Positions 32,873 to 44,304 of a stretch of DNA of 64,000 nucleotides are shown here, in pieces; the stretch's first letter is position 1, and every line of letters starts with the position of its first letter. Location of the stretch: positions 61,373,898 to 61,437,897 of the forward strand of contig OX104123.1 in NCBI GenBank assembly GCA_944474755.1, written 5' to 3'. Below the pieces are notes generated by a model that saw only the letters and a program-made list of their open reading frames with translations, was not told the DNA's origin and searched no databases. The DNA is from Limnoperna fortunei. Lineage: Eukaryota; Mollusca; Bivalvia; Mytilida; Modiolidae. A program made the position numbers and the translations under genes.

Positions 32873-33659
32873 GTTTTTGTATGACCACAATATTTTTTTT
32901 GTCAAATTATGTTATGGAGATTCTGTAGAAATTTGGTTTTTGTGGGATACCATGGATAAATATCAACAGATTGTTATTAAATTTTAATATAATGGTTGTA
33001 ACCAGACATAAAAATTAAAAACTTCATGTTTTTCAAGGTTTGAAGGATGATTGCTGGTCAATTTTTGAGATTTTTGTCAGATTTTAGGAATCCTCTGGAT
33101 TTTACCATTAAAAAGGGATAATCTATTTGCCTGGTGACCCCCTATTTTCTTTTTACAATCCTTCCAATGTTTTTATTCAAATGCTACTGATGTCCTTGAA
33201 ATATCGATATATAGCATAACCAAATTAACAGTTCATACCCATCATGCCCATTATTGGTATTTGTATGATAAAGTTTATTGGGTCATAAAAGAGCTCATTT
33301 ACAAAGTTTTATAAGTTTCTTGTTATTTTTTCATAAGTTTATACACTAAAACAAGTCTAATGCTTATCCTTATGAAAAAGTCAGAGAAATCCTTTCCCGC
33401 CAAATTTTGAAGGCTTATTGTCTCAAAAACGAGTTCGGCAACCTATGAACTTTTTAAGCTTATTTTGTACCTTTACCTATGATCTATTAATCAGATATAT
33501 AAATTTAGATACCTTGTTATTTTAAAACTGACCAGCGATTATCCTTAAAGACATTAAGTTCAATTTAATATCTCTAGTTCAGTAGATATTTATGTATACC
33601 TATACTGGCTTACAGATTTAGTGAATCTACTTCTATACTGGCTTAACGTAGGCTTTTCT

Positions 33660-34390
33660 TTATACCCCCAGCTTGAAAAGTGGAGGGTATATAGTGATGG
33701 GGGTGTCCGTCCGTCCTTCCGTTACACCAATCTCTTATCTGCAACTCCTCCTAAACGCCTTGATGGATTTTCATGAAACTTTCACACAATCTTTGTGACA
33801 TAATATAGATGTGCACCTCCTATTGTAAAAGTCTGTCAAAATTATTTTTGGGGTTTTCCCAAAGCAAAACATGGACTTTGCCATTGGTCGACAAGGGGGT
33901 ACTTCTTTCAGACCCCTTGATGGATTTTCATGAAACTTTCACACAATCATTATGACATAATGTAGATGTGCACTTGCTATTTTAAAAGTCTGTCAAAATG
34001 ATTTTTGGGGTTTCCCAAAGCAAAACATAGACTGAGCCATTGGACAACAAGGGGGTACCCATCTCTTATTCCCAACTCCTCCTAGACCCCTTGATGGATT
34101 TTCATGAAACTTTCACACAAACTTCGTGACATAATATAGATGTGCACCTGCTATTTAAAAAGTCTGTCAAAATGATTTTTGGGGTTTCCCAAAGCAAAAC
34201 ATAGACTGAGCCATTGGACGACAAGTGGGTACCCATCTCTTATCCGCAACTCCTCCTAGAACCCTTGATGGATTTTCATGAAACTTTCACTCGACTTTTG
34301 TGACATGATGTAGATGTGCACCTCCTATTTTAAAAATTTCTTGGGGCAGGGTAATTGATTCATGAGCTTCCGCTCACAGTTTTTCTAGTT
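33660..34390 (+). repeat. TTTATACCCC element with about 174-bp direct repeats
   Basis: Opens TATACCCCCAGCTTGAAAAG and CCGTCCGTCC. The phrase GATGGATTTTCATGAAACTT starts at 33762, 33919, 34093 and 34267. Ends TTCCGCTCACAGTTTTTCTAG. Intergenic. Confidence 0.72.
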
Positions 34391-35400
34391 AATATTATAT
34401 TTAATGAATATGCAAACTTGATCAATTGAATCATATCAGTCATGAATCATCTAGGGTTGATAATAAAACCTGTAATATATCAGTTGTTACAGTTTTTTTA
34501 AAAGATATTGGATTTAGTTTTTTGTTTCGTTTGTTTTTCTGTTGTCTGTTTTCCTTCCGTAGCCATTCTTTCTAAACTTTTATAATTTGAAAATATTTTA
34601 AAATATCAAATAAAAAAAAATTGAAAAAAAAGTTTTTGTGATTACTGGTTGCCATCCACAGTTTCAAGGAAAAATAGTACATAAATAGGATAGAGTTATC
34701 CCGCTTCGTCCACTAGATTCAATTTAAAGCATCAAATTAAGAGAAAACTGTAACAACACAAATTTAAAAAAAAGTCTGCGCCTTCGAACGCCACCTCCAA
34801 TTTAAATATACGTTTTTGTATTGGACTGATTTTGATTCAAAAAATGTTACTGTACATGCTCGGTTTATGTTCAAAGAATTAGTTACCCCACAATTTTTGT
34901 ATAAAATTATCATTACTTGTCAAAATTTGCTGAGTAATGTATTAACGGTAAAGGCTGTCCGTAACAAAATTTTTCATCCCAGTTTTCTCAGCAACAACAA
35001 GAGATAAAGGTTTGATATTTTGCAATTTGCATATAGCTTTATCCTATATAGTGTATTGTGATTTTATGTTTCTAGGTTCATTACTTTCTGTTTACTAAAT
35101 ACTTAGATTTTTACACATAATGAACTTGAATTCAAAATTTCCGCCACTTTTCTGAGCAACTACTTGAGATAGCTCACAGATTTACTTGTTTTAAAAGTGG
35201 CTGATTTCCTTCCATCTTAATTTTTTTAAGGGAAAGACCCATGCATCAGTTTTTTGCCTGCAAATCTGACACAATATGTATATTTGCATCTACTAGTAAC
35301 ACTAATCCTCTATGCAGATATGCTAATGCAAACCTTTCCTTCATGTGAAACAGATTTAAGAAAAAAGGTTAATATTGACCAAAATCTCAGTTGATAGACT
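34391..35400. other. No gene seen
   Basis: AT-rich intergenic sequence with short ORFs that do not resemble proteins. Confidence 0.5.
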
Positions 35401-35910
35401 ACAGGGGCATACAGATAAAATAATGATAAAATTGATCATTGATGCTAATTAAATGCAACTTGCAACTGCATACCAATTATCAATGATGTACTTGATCTTG
35501 TTCACCAAAAACATACCTCAGCAAAAAACAATTGTGTACACTGTCGCTGCCTCAGAAGTCTTGCTTAGGTGAGACAAAAACTTGGCCACAATGCTACCAA
35601 ATGACCAGGTGTTAGACTGCCATCTCATTATATAAAATATTAAGATGTGGAATAAGTGTACACGACACTACGTAAACAAACAGGAATTTAAAAATCACAA
35701 TGGAGAACAGCCAGCAGTCTTCAACATGACCAAATGTCACTGCTAGCCGTTTTGCATTGGCTCAACCTGTAAGATACGATACAAAAGATTTAATACCAAT
35801 CTTTAACTCATCAGTGAAAGACCCAATTCTTGACAAAACACAAGGTGATAAGGTCAAACAAAAGCTTGGCAACAATTTCTGGCTTAGGACAGGCACATAT
35901 AAATGAATGA
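35400..35910 (-). repeat. Inverted copy of the 2855-3180 repeat
   Basis: AAGATGTGGAATAAGTGTAC, CAGCCAGCAGTCTTCAAC and TCTGGCTTAGGACAGGCAC are reverse complements of phrases at 2880-3160. Confidence 0.5.
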
Positions 35911-36391
35911 GTGACTTTGACAAAAGTCCTAGATTGATGAAACTTTATATGCATATGCCAAGTAGTAAGTAGCTTAGCACAGATGCATCCCCATCTGTTG
36001 ACCTTCATTTTACTATTTTAAATACATTTAATACTAAGCAATGTTAAGGTTTAACGAACAACTTTTGATCTCAAAAACTAGAAGTACTGGTATATTTATA
36101 AAAATATAGTGGAAATAACCAAGAATTTTTTCCTGATGGTACTGGCAGGCAAGACGTAGTTAAGTGTTTGCTCTTGTAGAGTATTTGATTATATAGCCAA
36201 TTACCCAGAGATGTGGAATTCAATCTTTTTGATCAATCATATACATATGTATAAGGATTTTTATAAACTGAATAGTCTAAATTATACAGAAGCAAACAAT
36301 AATATTTCACTATCTACAATAGTTATCAAAGCATTATGACCATTTCAGGGCAATGCTTTCCACAGCAGCTTGAAATCTGGTCATTTATCGA

Positions 36392-36735
36392 TTTTTAGCT
36401 CACCTCACGAAAGTGAGGGGGGCTTATGTGATACCCCCGGCGTCGGCGTCCGCACCCACTTACAAAAGAATGGTTAAGATCCATACACGCTTAATGAGAA
36501 GTGCCACATCTATCATATTGGTATGGTAGGTGCATCTAGTGATGCTAAGCACAATGCATGCTTCGGATGCTGGCTGTGACCTTTATTTTCCGCATGAATG
36601 ACCACTTACAAAAAAATGGTTAAATAATTCCCGCTTACTGACATGTATCACATCAATTACAAAAAATGTATATATCCATGGTCGAAAATACTAGGTAACG
36701 AGGTGAGCTCTGTAATCGACAGATTACCTATGTTT
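36392..36735 (+). repeat. TTTTTAGCTCACC element with CCCGCTTA units
   Basis: Near-identical in its first 200 bp to the copy at 29876, including CTCACGAAAGTGAGGGGGGC and CCCCCGGCGTCGGCGTCC. Lies just beyond the 3' end of the integrase-like gene. Confidence 0.7.
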
Positions 36736-36946
36736 TAAGTTGATATAAATTACCAGTGGGCTGAATTAAACTATTTTCTGAAATGCCTGTGATCAAGATG
36801 AAGGGAAAAAAAAGACTAATCATTTTCATATTTTGTAAATCCAAGAACGAGGTACAGCTGGTTACTTTAAAATATATGCATCTAATTTGAAGAAATCAAT
36901 CCAATGGTAGATGAGGATAAAACACCAAACATCATACATTATATGT

Positions 36947-37715
36947 TTAATTATTTCTTTGTAAAAAAGCCAATACTTTTTGGAATAATTGCACCCCGTA
37001 AACAGTTGCAGATGACTCTAAAAGTGGATCAATCTCTTGTCTTAATAAATTTTCCTGTATTTGATGCTCAGGCCTTTCAGTTTCATTAAGGGATTCAGCT
37101 GATTCATCATGGTCATCTTCATTTTGCTCTATACCATATTCCTCAATTTCATCCACAGTTTCCAAACTATTACCTGCCTTGTGAACAATTTCTTGTACAG
37201 ATACATTGCATGTGTTGTTCTGCAAAATTCCTTGTATGAACAACTGATTTGGAGTTCTGTTGTGTTCTGTCGACAAAGGATGATTGTTATATTGAAAAAT
37301 AAATGATGATAACCTTTGATTTATTCTTGGCAAAAAAATGAAATGCAGAGCAAAGACATGCTTAGGATTTGTCAAATCCAACAGGTGTTCAATCGCCATA
37401 TATGAAAATAAATCATAAAATTCATTACTTAGATTGTCCCATACATCAACCCAGAGTCTCTCTATTCGTTGGTTATGCGAACTTTTTCCTTTGATTGCGC
37501 TACCTCTATTAGTCCCCCTCACTCCCTCCATGTAAACACACACATCCACATTTTCCACTCCATGGTCACATCTTATTCTCGATGGAAGTCCAAACTCTTT
37601 TGTTGCAATGATGAAATTATCAAATACTGTTGTGGCTTTGTTATTATTACAAGCTTTTAAAAACGTAATCATTCGGCTATATCCATCTATGCAACCATGT
37701 ATTACAATACCCCAT
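36947..37715 (-). CDS. Integrase-core gene, last exon
   Basis: WGIVIHGCIDGYSRMITFLK opens the exon; remaining catalytic-type Asp and Glu follow, then an acidic C-terminal tail (EEYGIEQNEDDHDESAES). Confidence 0.88.
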
Positions 37716-40700
37716 CTGAAATAAAAAGAATCATTTTATATAAAGAAATTAAAGGAGCCTCTTTTTACCTTTAAAAGGTTAAAGAAACTTGTCTATTATA
37801 GATACTGATAATGTAGCAGAAACAGCACTTTCAAGGATTTGTTAGTATTAAATCTATACATACATGTATCATGATTTGTATATCTTTTAGTACATCTTAA
37901 ATAGATCTTGATTTACTTAACAATATGAATATTTCAAATTTCTTTTAATATCTATGGTAGTTCGCCAACTATTGAGCAGCACCCAAGAAACTTACTGTGT
38001 TATGACAAACTTTATTGGAGCAGTAACTAAACAAGAGAAGGGATTTAAGGTCCGAGCCAAATGAAAGCATACTAGTCATGATATTGATTATGCTGTTTCA
38101 GAGGATTTGCACTTGCAAAGAAAATTCACAGGAGAAATTGAATTCAAATCCTTGAGGAATTGGCCAAAAGGGTGGAAAATTGTGGAAAAAAATCCTGGTA
38201 ATATGCATTACTACATATGGTGTATTTCTTTTATGCCAAGTTTTGTTAATTGTGTTCAGTAGTACATGCACACCTGTGGCACACATCCCAGTCGCTTTGT
38301 GAGCAAAGCTGCATGACCCGACGTCAAGTTTCTAAGCGCTTATTAGCGGACTTTTACCGACAAGCTTAGAGCTGCTGCGTGCCTATTCACCCCCCTCCCG
38401 AACCCGCACGGGGTCGCGTTTCATAAGTTGCTTTCGTGAAACACAGGGAACAACAATTTGCTCCTAAAAGTAATCAGTTTTTTCTTGGGCATGGGTATAT
38501 TTTTCTACATTAAAATGTACCTCAAATATGGAAACAAAATAACGGTCTCGTACGTGTATGACATTTTTGGCATTATAATCATTTTGCTATCCACCTATCC
38601 ACTACTTACAAAGATGAGTTGTGATAAGGTCTTATTTTGGCCCATGTAATAGCATAAAATAAACATAGGTAAACTATCGATTACGAAGCTCAACTCGTTG
38701 TGGCACTTGTCAATAAGCGGGAATGGACTTTAACCGTTTTTATGAAGTGGTCATCCATGCGGAACAAGTAGGTCACAGCCAGCATCCTAAGTATGCATTG
38801 TGCTAAGCATCACTAGGTGCACCTACCATGCCAATATAATTAATATTTCAATTGTCAGTAAGCGGGAATGCACTTTAAACATTCTTCTGTAAGTGGTCAT
38901 TCATGCAGAAAAATATAGGTTACAGCCGAAGCATGCATTGTGCTTAGCATCACTATGTGTACCTACCATGCCAATATGATTGATTAGGGGCTTGTCAGTA
39001 AGTGGGAATGGACTTAAACCATTCTTCTGTAAGTGGTCATCCATGCGGAAAATATAGGTCACAGTCAACATCCGAAGCATGCATTGTGCTTAGCATCACT
39101 AGGTGTACCTACCATGCCAATATGATTGATGAGGGTCTTGTCAGTAAGTGGGAATGGACTTAAACCATTCTTCTGTAAGTGGTCATCCATGCGGAAAATA
39201 TAGGTCACAGTCAACATCCGAAGCATGCATTGTGCTTAGCATCACTAGGTGTACCTACCATGCCAATATGATTGATGTGGCACTTGTCAGTAAGCGGGAA
39301 TGGACTTTAACCATTCTTCTGTAAGTGGGTGCGGACGCAGGGGGTATCACATAAGCCCCCCTCACTTTCGTGAGGTGAGCTAAAATGAAAAGGTTAGCCG
39401 AGCGTATGCAGCATTATACGACAGCAACAGGTTGAACCCTGTACATTTGAGGCTTAATATGGATAGTCAACTGATCTGGACATATGCAGCCTATGATGGA
39501 CTGAAAAATGTTTTTGACACATGCCTTCGTTGGCGGCCACGCACAATCCACAAGGCATTCTATAGAATAAACTGTTACAAAATCTGTTGTAACAACCATA
39601 TTTGGGCCCCTTTGACCCTAATTTCTCGAAAATTGTAAGAGATATCGTAAATCTGTTTGATTTTAATATCAAAGTCAATTAAATTTACCTTATCAACTTA
39701 TGATTTCCATCTAAATGCCAAAGGGAATTTGGCCCAGCAACTTTGTATGTCCTCCTTTCAACATTTTTCCTTTCCATGGATCTTAAAGCACACCCTGCAG
39801 GGTCAACTCGTAAACAAGAATTTCGAACTCTCTGCCTAGTCACAAAGATGTTTTTTTCTGCTAGACGAACCTTTATAGAATTTGGATCGATCACTCTGTT
39901 TTCACCAATTGCTTCTTGGACTTTAGAGTCAAGGACATCATCAGTAATAGGTGTAGCAGTTCGAAGAGTTATATTGAATTCTTTGTAAAACCAAAATCTA
40001 GGTACAATAGATAGCTAAGATAATACTTTAATATGATGCACTCAGTCTTTTATCGATGATTTTAATCTACTGTTGGTTAAGAAGTTGTCACGTACATTTC
40101 TTCACATCTCATTTTTATTTAGATTAGAAATTTACATTCTGATTTTGAAAAGTATGCATTGTTGATTCGTTGTTTGCTTCTTTTTGTTTTTGTTTGTGTC
40201 AACACGTTTAATTAATCTTTTGACGCTTGAATGTCCTATGGTATGACCTATTAGAATATCATAAACAAATTCTTTTAATCAGACAGATGGTTTTGTCAAC
40301 TTAGTTAAACATGTAGAGAAAAAAGAGAAATGAGTCAAGAGACACAGATGACCATGTGGACATCATAAGATGAGTCCTGAAGTATCATTAGATGCATACA
40401 AATAGCGTGTACATTTTCTAAGATAAACTAATTGATGGAAAATTGTACAGAAAGACTTACGTAAGACGGACATGAGTAAAACCTTACAGTATATGTATGT
40501 CAATGACATGTCCTCGCGAGGGCATAAAAATCTACAAACTGCTATCCAGTCTAAAAGATTAAAGTTTATTGTTACCGGAGTCTACGACGGACAGTGGATT
40601 CTGATACGCATAAAGCCTCGCTCATCATAGGAGCTGTAAAACCATACTTTGAGAGGTAATGTAATTGATCTCGGGACAGATCGAACTTAGAATGTCCCTT

Positions 40701-41379
40701 GTCATCAACTGCTATCCTTGGTGTTTGATAACCTCTTTCACCTAAATTTGCCAGAAAACGAAAAAGCATTAAGCATATACAAATCAATATTTATGTCTTT
40801 AAATAGAGTAGTGTAAAAATATTTATTGAGATGTTGAAGAACTTAAAACCTAAATATCGTAAAATATCAAAACATTCTCATGAGAGCCTTGCTCTACTAG
40901 TGCTTACTAGTTTATTCTTAAGTAAATTGGCAGTCTAGTTTACGAATGTAAAAGAACCTTTTCTTAATCATCTTCAATCCCAAAATATTGTTAACTGAAG
41001 TCAAAATATTTAAAAACATCCTAAACTAGGTAATTAGATTAAAAGCTTCGCCACGACTGCAACATGTTGAACCCTGTGTATTGGAGGCCCAATATGGTCA
41101 AATGCAAACCAAATGTTTACAGAGGACTCTTGAGACGAAGGACAACAACGACCACGTCGCCATAACATACTATCGCAAAAATTTTGCGGTCGTATAAAAA
41201 TCAAATTATAGGATTCTCAAGCAAACTCGCCCTTTTCATAACTTCTACCTTCAACTTTTTGCAGTCTGGTGTCAATATCTTTTTTCATTGTCTGTATTAG
41301 TGGCAACATTTCACTCGCTTCCTCTTCAGAAATCAAAATGCCAGAACATCTTTGTATGTCTCTACACATGATATAAAGT
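36947..41379 (-). CDS. Spliced integrase-core gene with N-terminal helix-turn-helix
   Basis: Four minus-strand exons join in frame: 41379-41249 (CRDIQRCSGILISEEEA), 40741-40576 (FDLSRDQLHYLSKYGFTAPM, then a helix-turn-helix-like segment ending STVRRRL), 39997-39689 (RQRVRNSCLRVDPAGCALR, then YKVAGPNSLWHLDGNHKLI) and 37715-36947 (the integrase core, stop at 36949-36947). Catalytic-type residues: Asp in WHLDGNHK, Asp in RCDHGVEN, and Glu in QRIERLW 34 residues later. This matches the integrase-core proteins found as spliced, LTR-free genes in many invertebrates and fish. It has no RT, protease or LTR next to it, so it is likely a domesticated or orphan recombinase; whether it is catalytic is unknown. 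The true first exon was not found: the 41379 exon needs two carried bases. Confidence 0.85.
38285..38450. other. CpG-rich island of unknown origin
   Basis: About 165 bp with CGCTTTGTGAGCAAAGC, CCCGACGTC, TAAGCGCTTATTAGCG and CCCGAACCCGCACGGGG, far richer in CpG than its AT-rich surroundings. Short hairpins are evident. It lies in the large intron of the integrase-core gene and does not match a tRNA or rRNA that I recognise. Confidence 0.5.
38680..39384 (-). repeat. TTTTTAGCTCACC element with five about 146-bp units
   Basis: Inverse orientation: ends CCCCTCACTTTCGTGAGGTG then AGCTAAAA. GGTCATCCATGCGG or close variants begin at 38749, 38895, 39035 and 39181, spaced 140-146 bp. Within the last intron of the integrase-core gene. 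Confidence 0.75.
39689..39997 (-). CDS. Integrase-core gene, third exon
   Basis: WFYKEFNITLRTATPITDD through GPNSLWHLDGNHKLI; carries the first catalytic-type Asp. Acceptor CCTAG, donor GTAAAT. Confidence 0.84.
40576..40741 (-). CDS. Integrase-core gene, helix-turn-helix exon
   Basis: ERGYQTPRIAVDDKGH, then LSKYGFTAPMMSEALCVSES, typical of a sequence-specific DNA-binding helix-turn-helix. Donor GTAACA. Confidence 0.8.
41041..41206 (+). repeat. Repeat end with CGCAAAAATTTTGCG hairpin
   Basis: AAACCAAATGTTTACAGAGG to GACCACGTCGCCATAACATA and a terminal hairpin GACCGC/GCGGTC-like; shares words with 2420-2510. Confidence 0.5.
41249..41379 (-). CDS. Integrase-core gene, first recognised exon
   Basis: Acceptor at 41381-41380 (TTTTTTTAG), donor GTAGAA at 41248. 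Includes MCRDIQRCSGILISEEEASE and KKDIDTRLQKVEG. Its own ATG (MCRD) could serve as a start. Confidence 0.65.
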
Positions 41380-42373
41380 CTAAAAAAATGTATATTATCT
41401 ATGAGCCAAAAGAAATGTTATAATATTTGTAATGCTTTGATCTTTATTGGATAAAAAAATCTACAACATACTCTATAGACTGATTACAGAGAGCTGGATA
41501 GAAACAAGCCAAATAATATAATTGACAGCTTACAGTGCACTGGGCAGATCGGCATGCCGAATATCAAACACAAGACAAACTTAGAACGATACCTATTGAA
41601 AGATTTTTTGTGTTTTGTTTGTTTGTTTTGTTTTCTTGTTTTTGTTTTTATATGTGAAATCATGGAAGTATGAAATTAGTCTATACCCCAATGGTTAAAT
41701 CAAGTTACATGGTGTATTTCTGTAGACTCATTTCTGAGAATATAACCCATTATTACAAGAAGCATATATGATATAAAAAAACTACTATAACATAGTTAAA
41801 GAAAGGCAATCATGGCTCACCATTGCTTCAAAGAATTTTGAAGAATGTGGATTAGATATTACGGAATTTGCCAGAAAATTTATGCAGGAATGCAGGAAAA
41901 CTAATTTGGCTAATTAAAAAAAAATTGTCTCCGACCAGGAGGGGAGTACCATTCCCAGGCACTCCCACGTGCACCTGTCGGCTACTAGGGGCGGATCCAG
42001 GAATTCAGGTTAGGGGAGGCGTTTATTGTGTGTGTGCGAGGCGCTAATTTTTTAAATGTTAAAAACGTTGATTTTATGCAAAAAAACTTTAGCCAGTTTT
42101 AGGGGGGGGGCGACATCTCTAAAATTGTAATCTGACTAGTGCTGTCCGTAAATTAACAGAGGCGGATACAGACATTATCGAAAGGGGGTTCCACATATTG
42201 GCTACTGTGGATAAAAAATGGGGACAGACCAATTTTGCTTAAAATCTACATGGAAATGTTTTAATAATCACAAAAAGAGAGATTCCGACCCCCGAAACCC
42301 CTATAAATGACCACTGGGATCTAACGCTTAGACGGGAACACTGTATATTTCTGGATCAACTACACGGAATAAC

Positions 42374-42503
42374 TACTGTGGATGCATTTATTTTCATGGG
42401 TACCAGTTTTGGTCCTTTTCATGGGGATCAAACTTCGTGGATCAAAACCACCAACGAAAACCACGAAAATTGATACCCCACGAATAATAATGATACCACA
42501 GTA
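42374..42503. repeat. Second CCACGAA inverted-repeat element
   Basis: Starts TACTGTGGATGC, ends TACCACAGTA; inside CATGGGGATC / AACCACGAAAATTGATACCC. Related to 16129-16335. Confidence 0.65.
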
Positions 42504-42607
42504 TACCAAGGACGGGTCAAGTTGAGGATCGACGGATCATCCACCCATGATAATTCTTTACTATATCATAATATATTGTTGATATTACATTAGCAAATGA
42601 GAACAAA

Positions 42608-42664
42608 AGTATTTTTAATGTATCCCCCCATTTTATAAAATGAGGGGGATACATTAAAAATACT
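42608..42664. repeat. Near-perfect 57-bp palindrome
   Basis: AGTATTTTTAATGTATCCCC and its complement GGGGATACATTAAAAATACT meet at a TTTTATAAAA centre. May be a solo hairpin end of an element. Confidence 0.85.
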
Positions 42665-42782
42665 ATATATATTATATTATATTCTTTTAATTTGTATGTG
42701 GATGTACTGTATGTATTGAACCTCAGAAAATATTCACCTTCAAGGCATTTGTATGCAGATGAATCATAGTTCGGTTGTTTGG

Positions 42783-42974
42783 TTATTCTATTTTTTTTTT
42801 TGCTTTCCCTTTGTCAATTGATGTAATTAAAACTCGCCTATGGTGTATAGTGTTAATGGTATCTTCGTCCCTTCTATCTGATTGACCGATCCGTACACAG
42901 TAGTCAACTGTCTCTTTTATACGCTGTAAAAACCTCTCTCGCTCGCCGGATGGATACCCACTGCTTGTAGTCAT
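42783..42974 (-). CDS. Short ORF downstream of the ACGCGT array, possible first exon
   Basis: ATG at 42974 (MTTSSGYPSGERERFLQRIK) opens 63 codons; content up to DTINTIHHRR looks protein-like and then turns lysine-rich across a poly-T tract. It would suit a first exon of the integrase-core gene, but no donor in it has the phase needed by the 41379 exon. It may be joined through an unseen exon or be unrelated. Confidence 0.3.
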   Translation of the reverse strand: MTTSSGYPSGERERFLQRIKETVDYCVRIGQSDRRDEDTINTIHHRRVLITSIDKGKAKKKIE

Positions 42975-43034
42975 GTTTTTCAAGAACAAATTTTCGAATG
43001 TTACAGTCCACCTGATTGGTCAGCTTTTTAAATT

Positions 43035-43490
43035 GAATTACGCGTAAGTTATAAAATTATAACGCGTGAATTAAAAAAAAATGACGCGTAATTTAGAAAA
43101 GACGAGGCGTTATTATTATTGACGCGTAATTTTTAAAAATTCACGGGTAAATATGCACAATTCACGCGTGAAAAACGACTTATTACGCGTCATTTTTAAT
43201 AAATAACGCGTGAATTTCTTATTACGCGTGATAATGTAGCGCCAATGACATGAACGGCCACCTATACGATGAAAAATTACGCGTGAGTCTAATAAAACTC
43301 ACGCTTAATGTAGTTAACAATTACGCGTAATTGCTATTGACGCGTGATTTTCAAAAATTCACGCGTAAATATGCACAATTCACGCGTGAAAAACGACTTT
43401 TTACGCGTCATTTTTAAAAAAAATCACGCGTGAATTTTGTATTACGCGTGATTATGTAGCGCCAATGACATGAACGGCCACTCATAGAAA
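43035..43490 (-). repeat. ACGCGT array, two units of 220 bp, inverse orientation
   Basis: Reverse-complement counterpart of 5675-6100: each unit ends GCCAATGACATGAACGGCCA (43261 and 43481) and holds eight to nine ACGCGT words, several mutated (ACGGGT, ACGCTT). Lies about 60 bp upstream of the short ORF starting at 42974, in the same orientation relative to it as the first array is to the HECT gene. Confidence 0.85.
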
Positions 43491-43551
43491 AATCTAGAAA
43501 TATATTTTTATAAAGTTTGGTTATATTAGAATGATAAAAAGTGCAAACACA

Positions 43552-44006
43552 AGATATAGAAGATTATTTATATTTCACCAAATATGAGGCGAACATTTAT
43601 ATTTAGAAAATAACGCTGATTTTCGTTCTATTCACACTGTAGATTAGTCAACTGTAAACTAGACGAATTTTAATAAATGTATTGTTTTGCTCTTTATTGT
43701 GTTGTTTGTTAAGGTATTGAAAAAAGTGTATCTATTTTTAACAGTTCTTATAAGTTTTCGTTTGGTTATGTACTTTGCAAAAAAAGAAAGGGGTGGAAAA
43801 AAGGACATCGAGCTGCAGGCTGTACACCATAACGTTGGAAGAAATAATTCATCTAGAGTATTTATATGCATATACATTTTTAAAATCTCAACATTTTTTA
43901 TTTCTACAATTTTCATTATTCATTAACAACTGCACAATTTCTTCGCTTGCGCAACAAATGTCGTTGGTTTCGAAGTTGTCTCACAGTTTTGATGTATCGT
44001 TAGAGT
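43552..44006 (+). repeat. 600-bp repeat R, left copy, first part
   Basis: Same sequence as 56164-56622 with only a handful of differences. Interrupted at GAGT (44003-44006) by the Gypsy element; resumes at 51613. The 79-codon ORF inside has no protein-like features. Confidence 0.85.
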
Positions 44007-44178
44007 TGTAATGAATGGCGAGTATATATGGTAGATTCAAATATTACCTGAGAAGTAAGACAGTATGACGATCGTCTTCACAGGTCCACTTCAGGTATTC
44101 GTATATCCAATCCCGATTCTACTGTAGTTTATATAGTTGTATATTTCTGGTCTGGCTATTACCAGGAGCGTCACAACA
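44007..44178 (-). repeat. 3' LTR of the Gypsy element
   Basis: 172 bp. On the minus strand it starts TGTTGTGACGCTCCTGGTAA and ends CATTCATTACA, the TG...CA pattern. Its first 19-20 and last six bases recur at the other end of the element. Confidence 0.88.
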
Positions 44179-44193
44179 TTCTTCCCCCTTTTG
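44179..44193 (-). other. Polypurine tract
   Basis: On the minus strand CAAAAGGGGGAAGAA directly precedes the 3' LTR, the expected plus-strand primer site. Confidence 0.85.
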
Positions 44194-44304
44194 TGAAGCC
44201 GATAAGTCATAAAAATACAATAAACTAATTATATTTACAAATCCAAGTCCAACATCTGTAAAAAATGCACTAACATATATACAGGCAGAATATACTTGTA
44301 AAAC

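Noticed and set aside
36947..37672. Integrase ORF as part of a second Gypsy element
   Set aside because: It is joined by consistent splice sites to three upstream exons, and has no RT or LTR; it is a gene of the orphan integrase type.
42783..42974. First exon of the integrase-core gene
   Set aside because: No donor in it has the phase needed for the exon at 41379; kept only as a low-confidence separate ORF.
43687..43926. A 79-residue ORF present in both copies of repeat R
   Set aside because: Conservation follows from the overall identity of the two copies; composition is not protein-like and there is no start context or domain.
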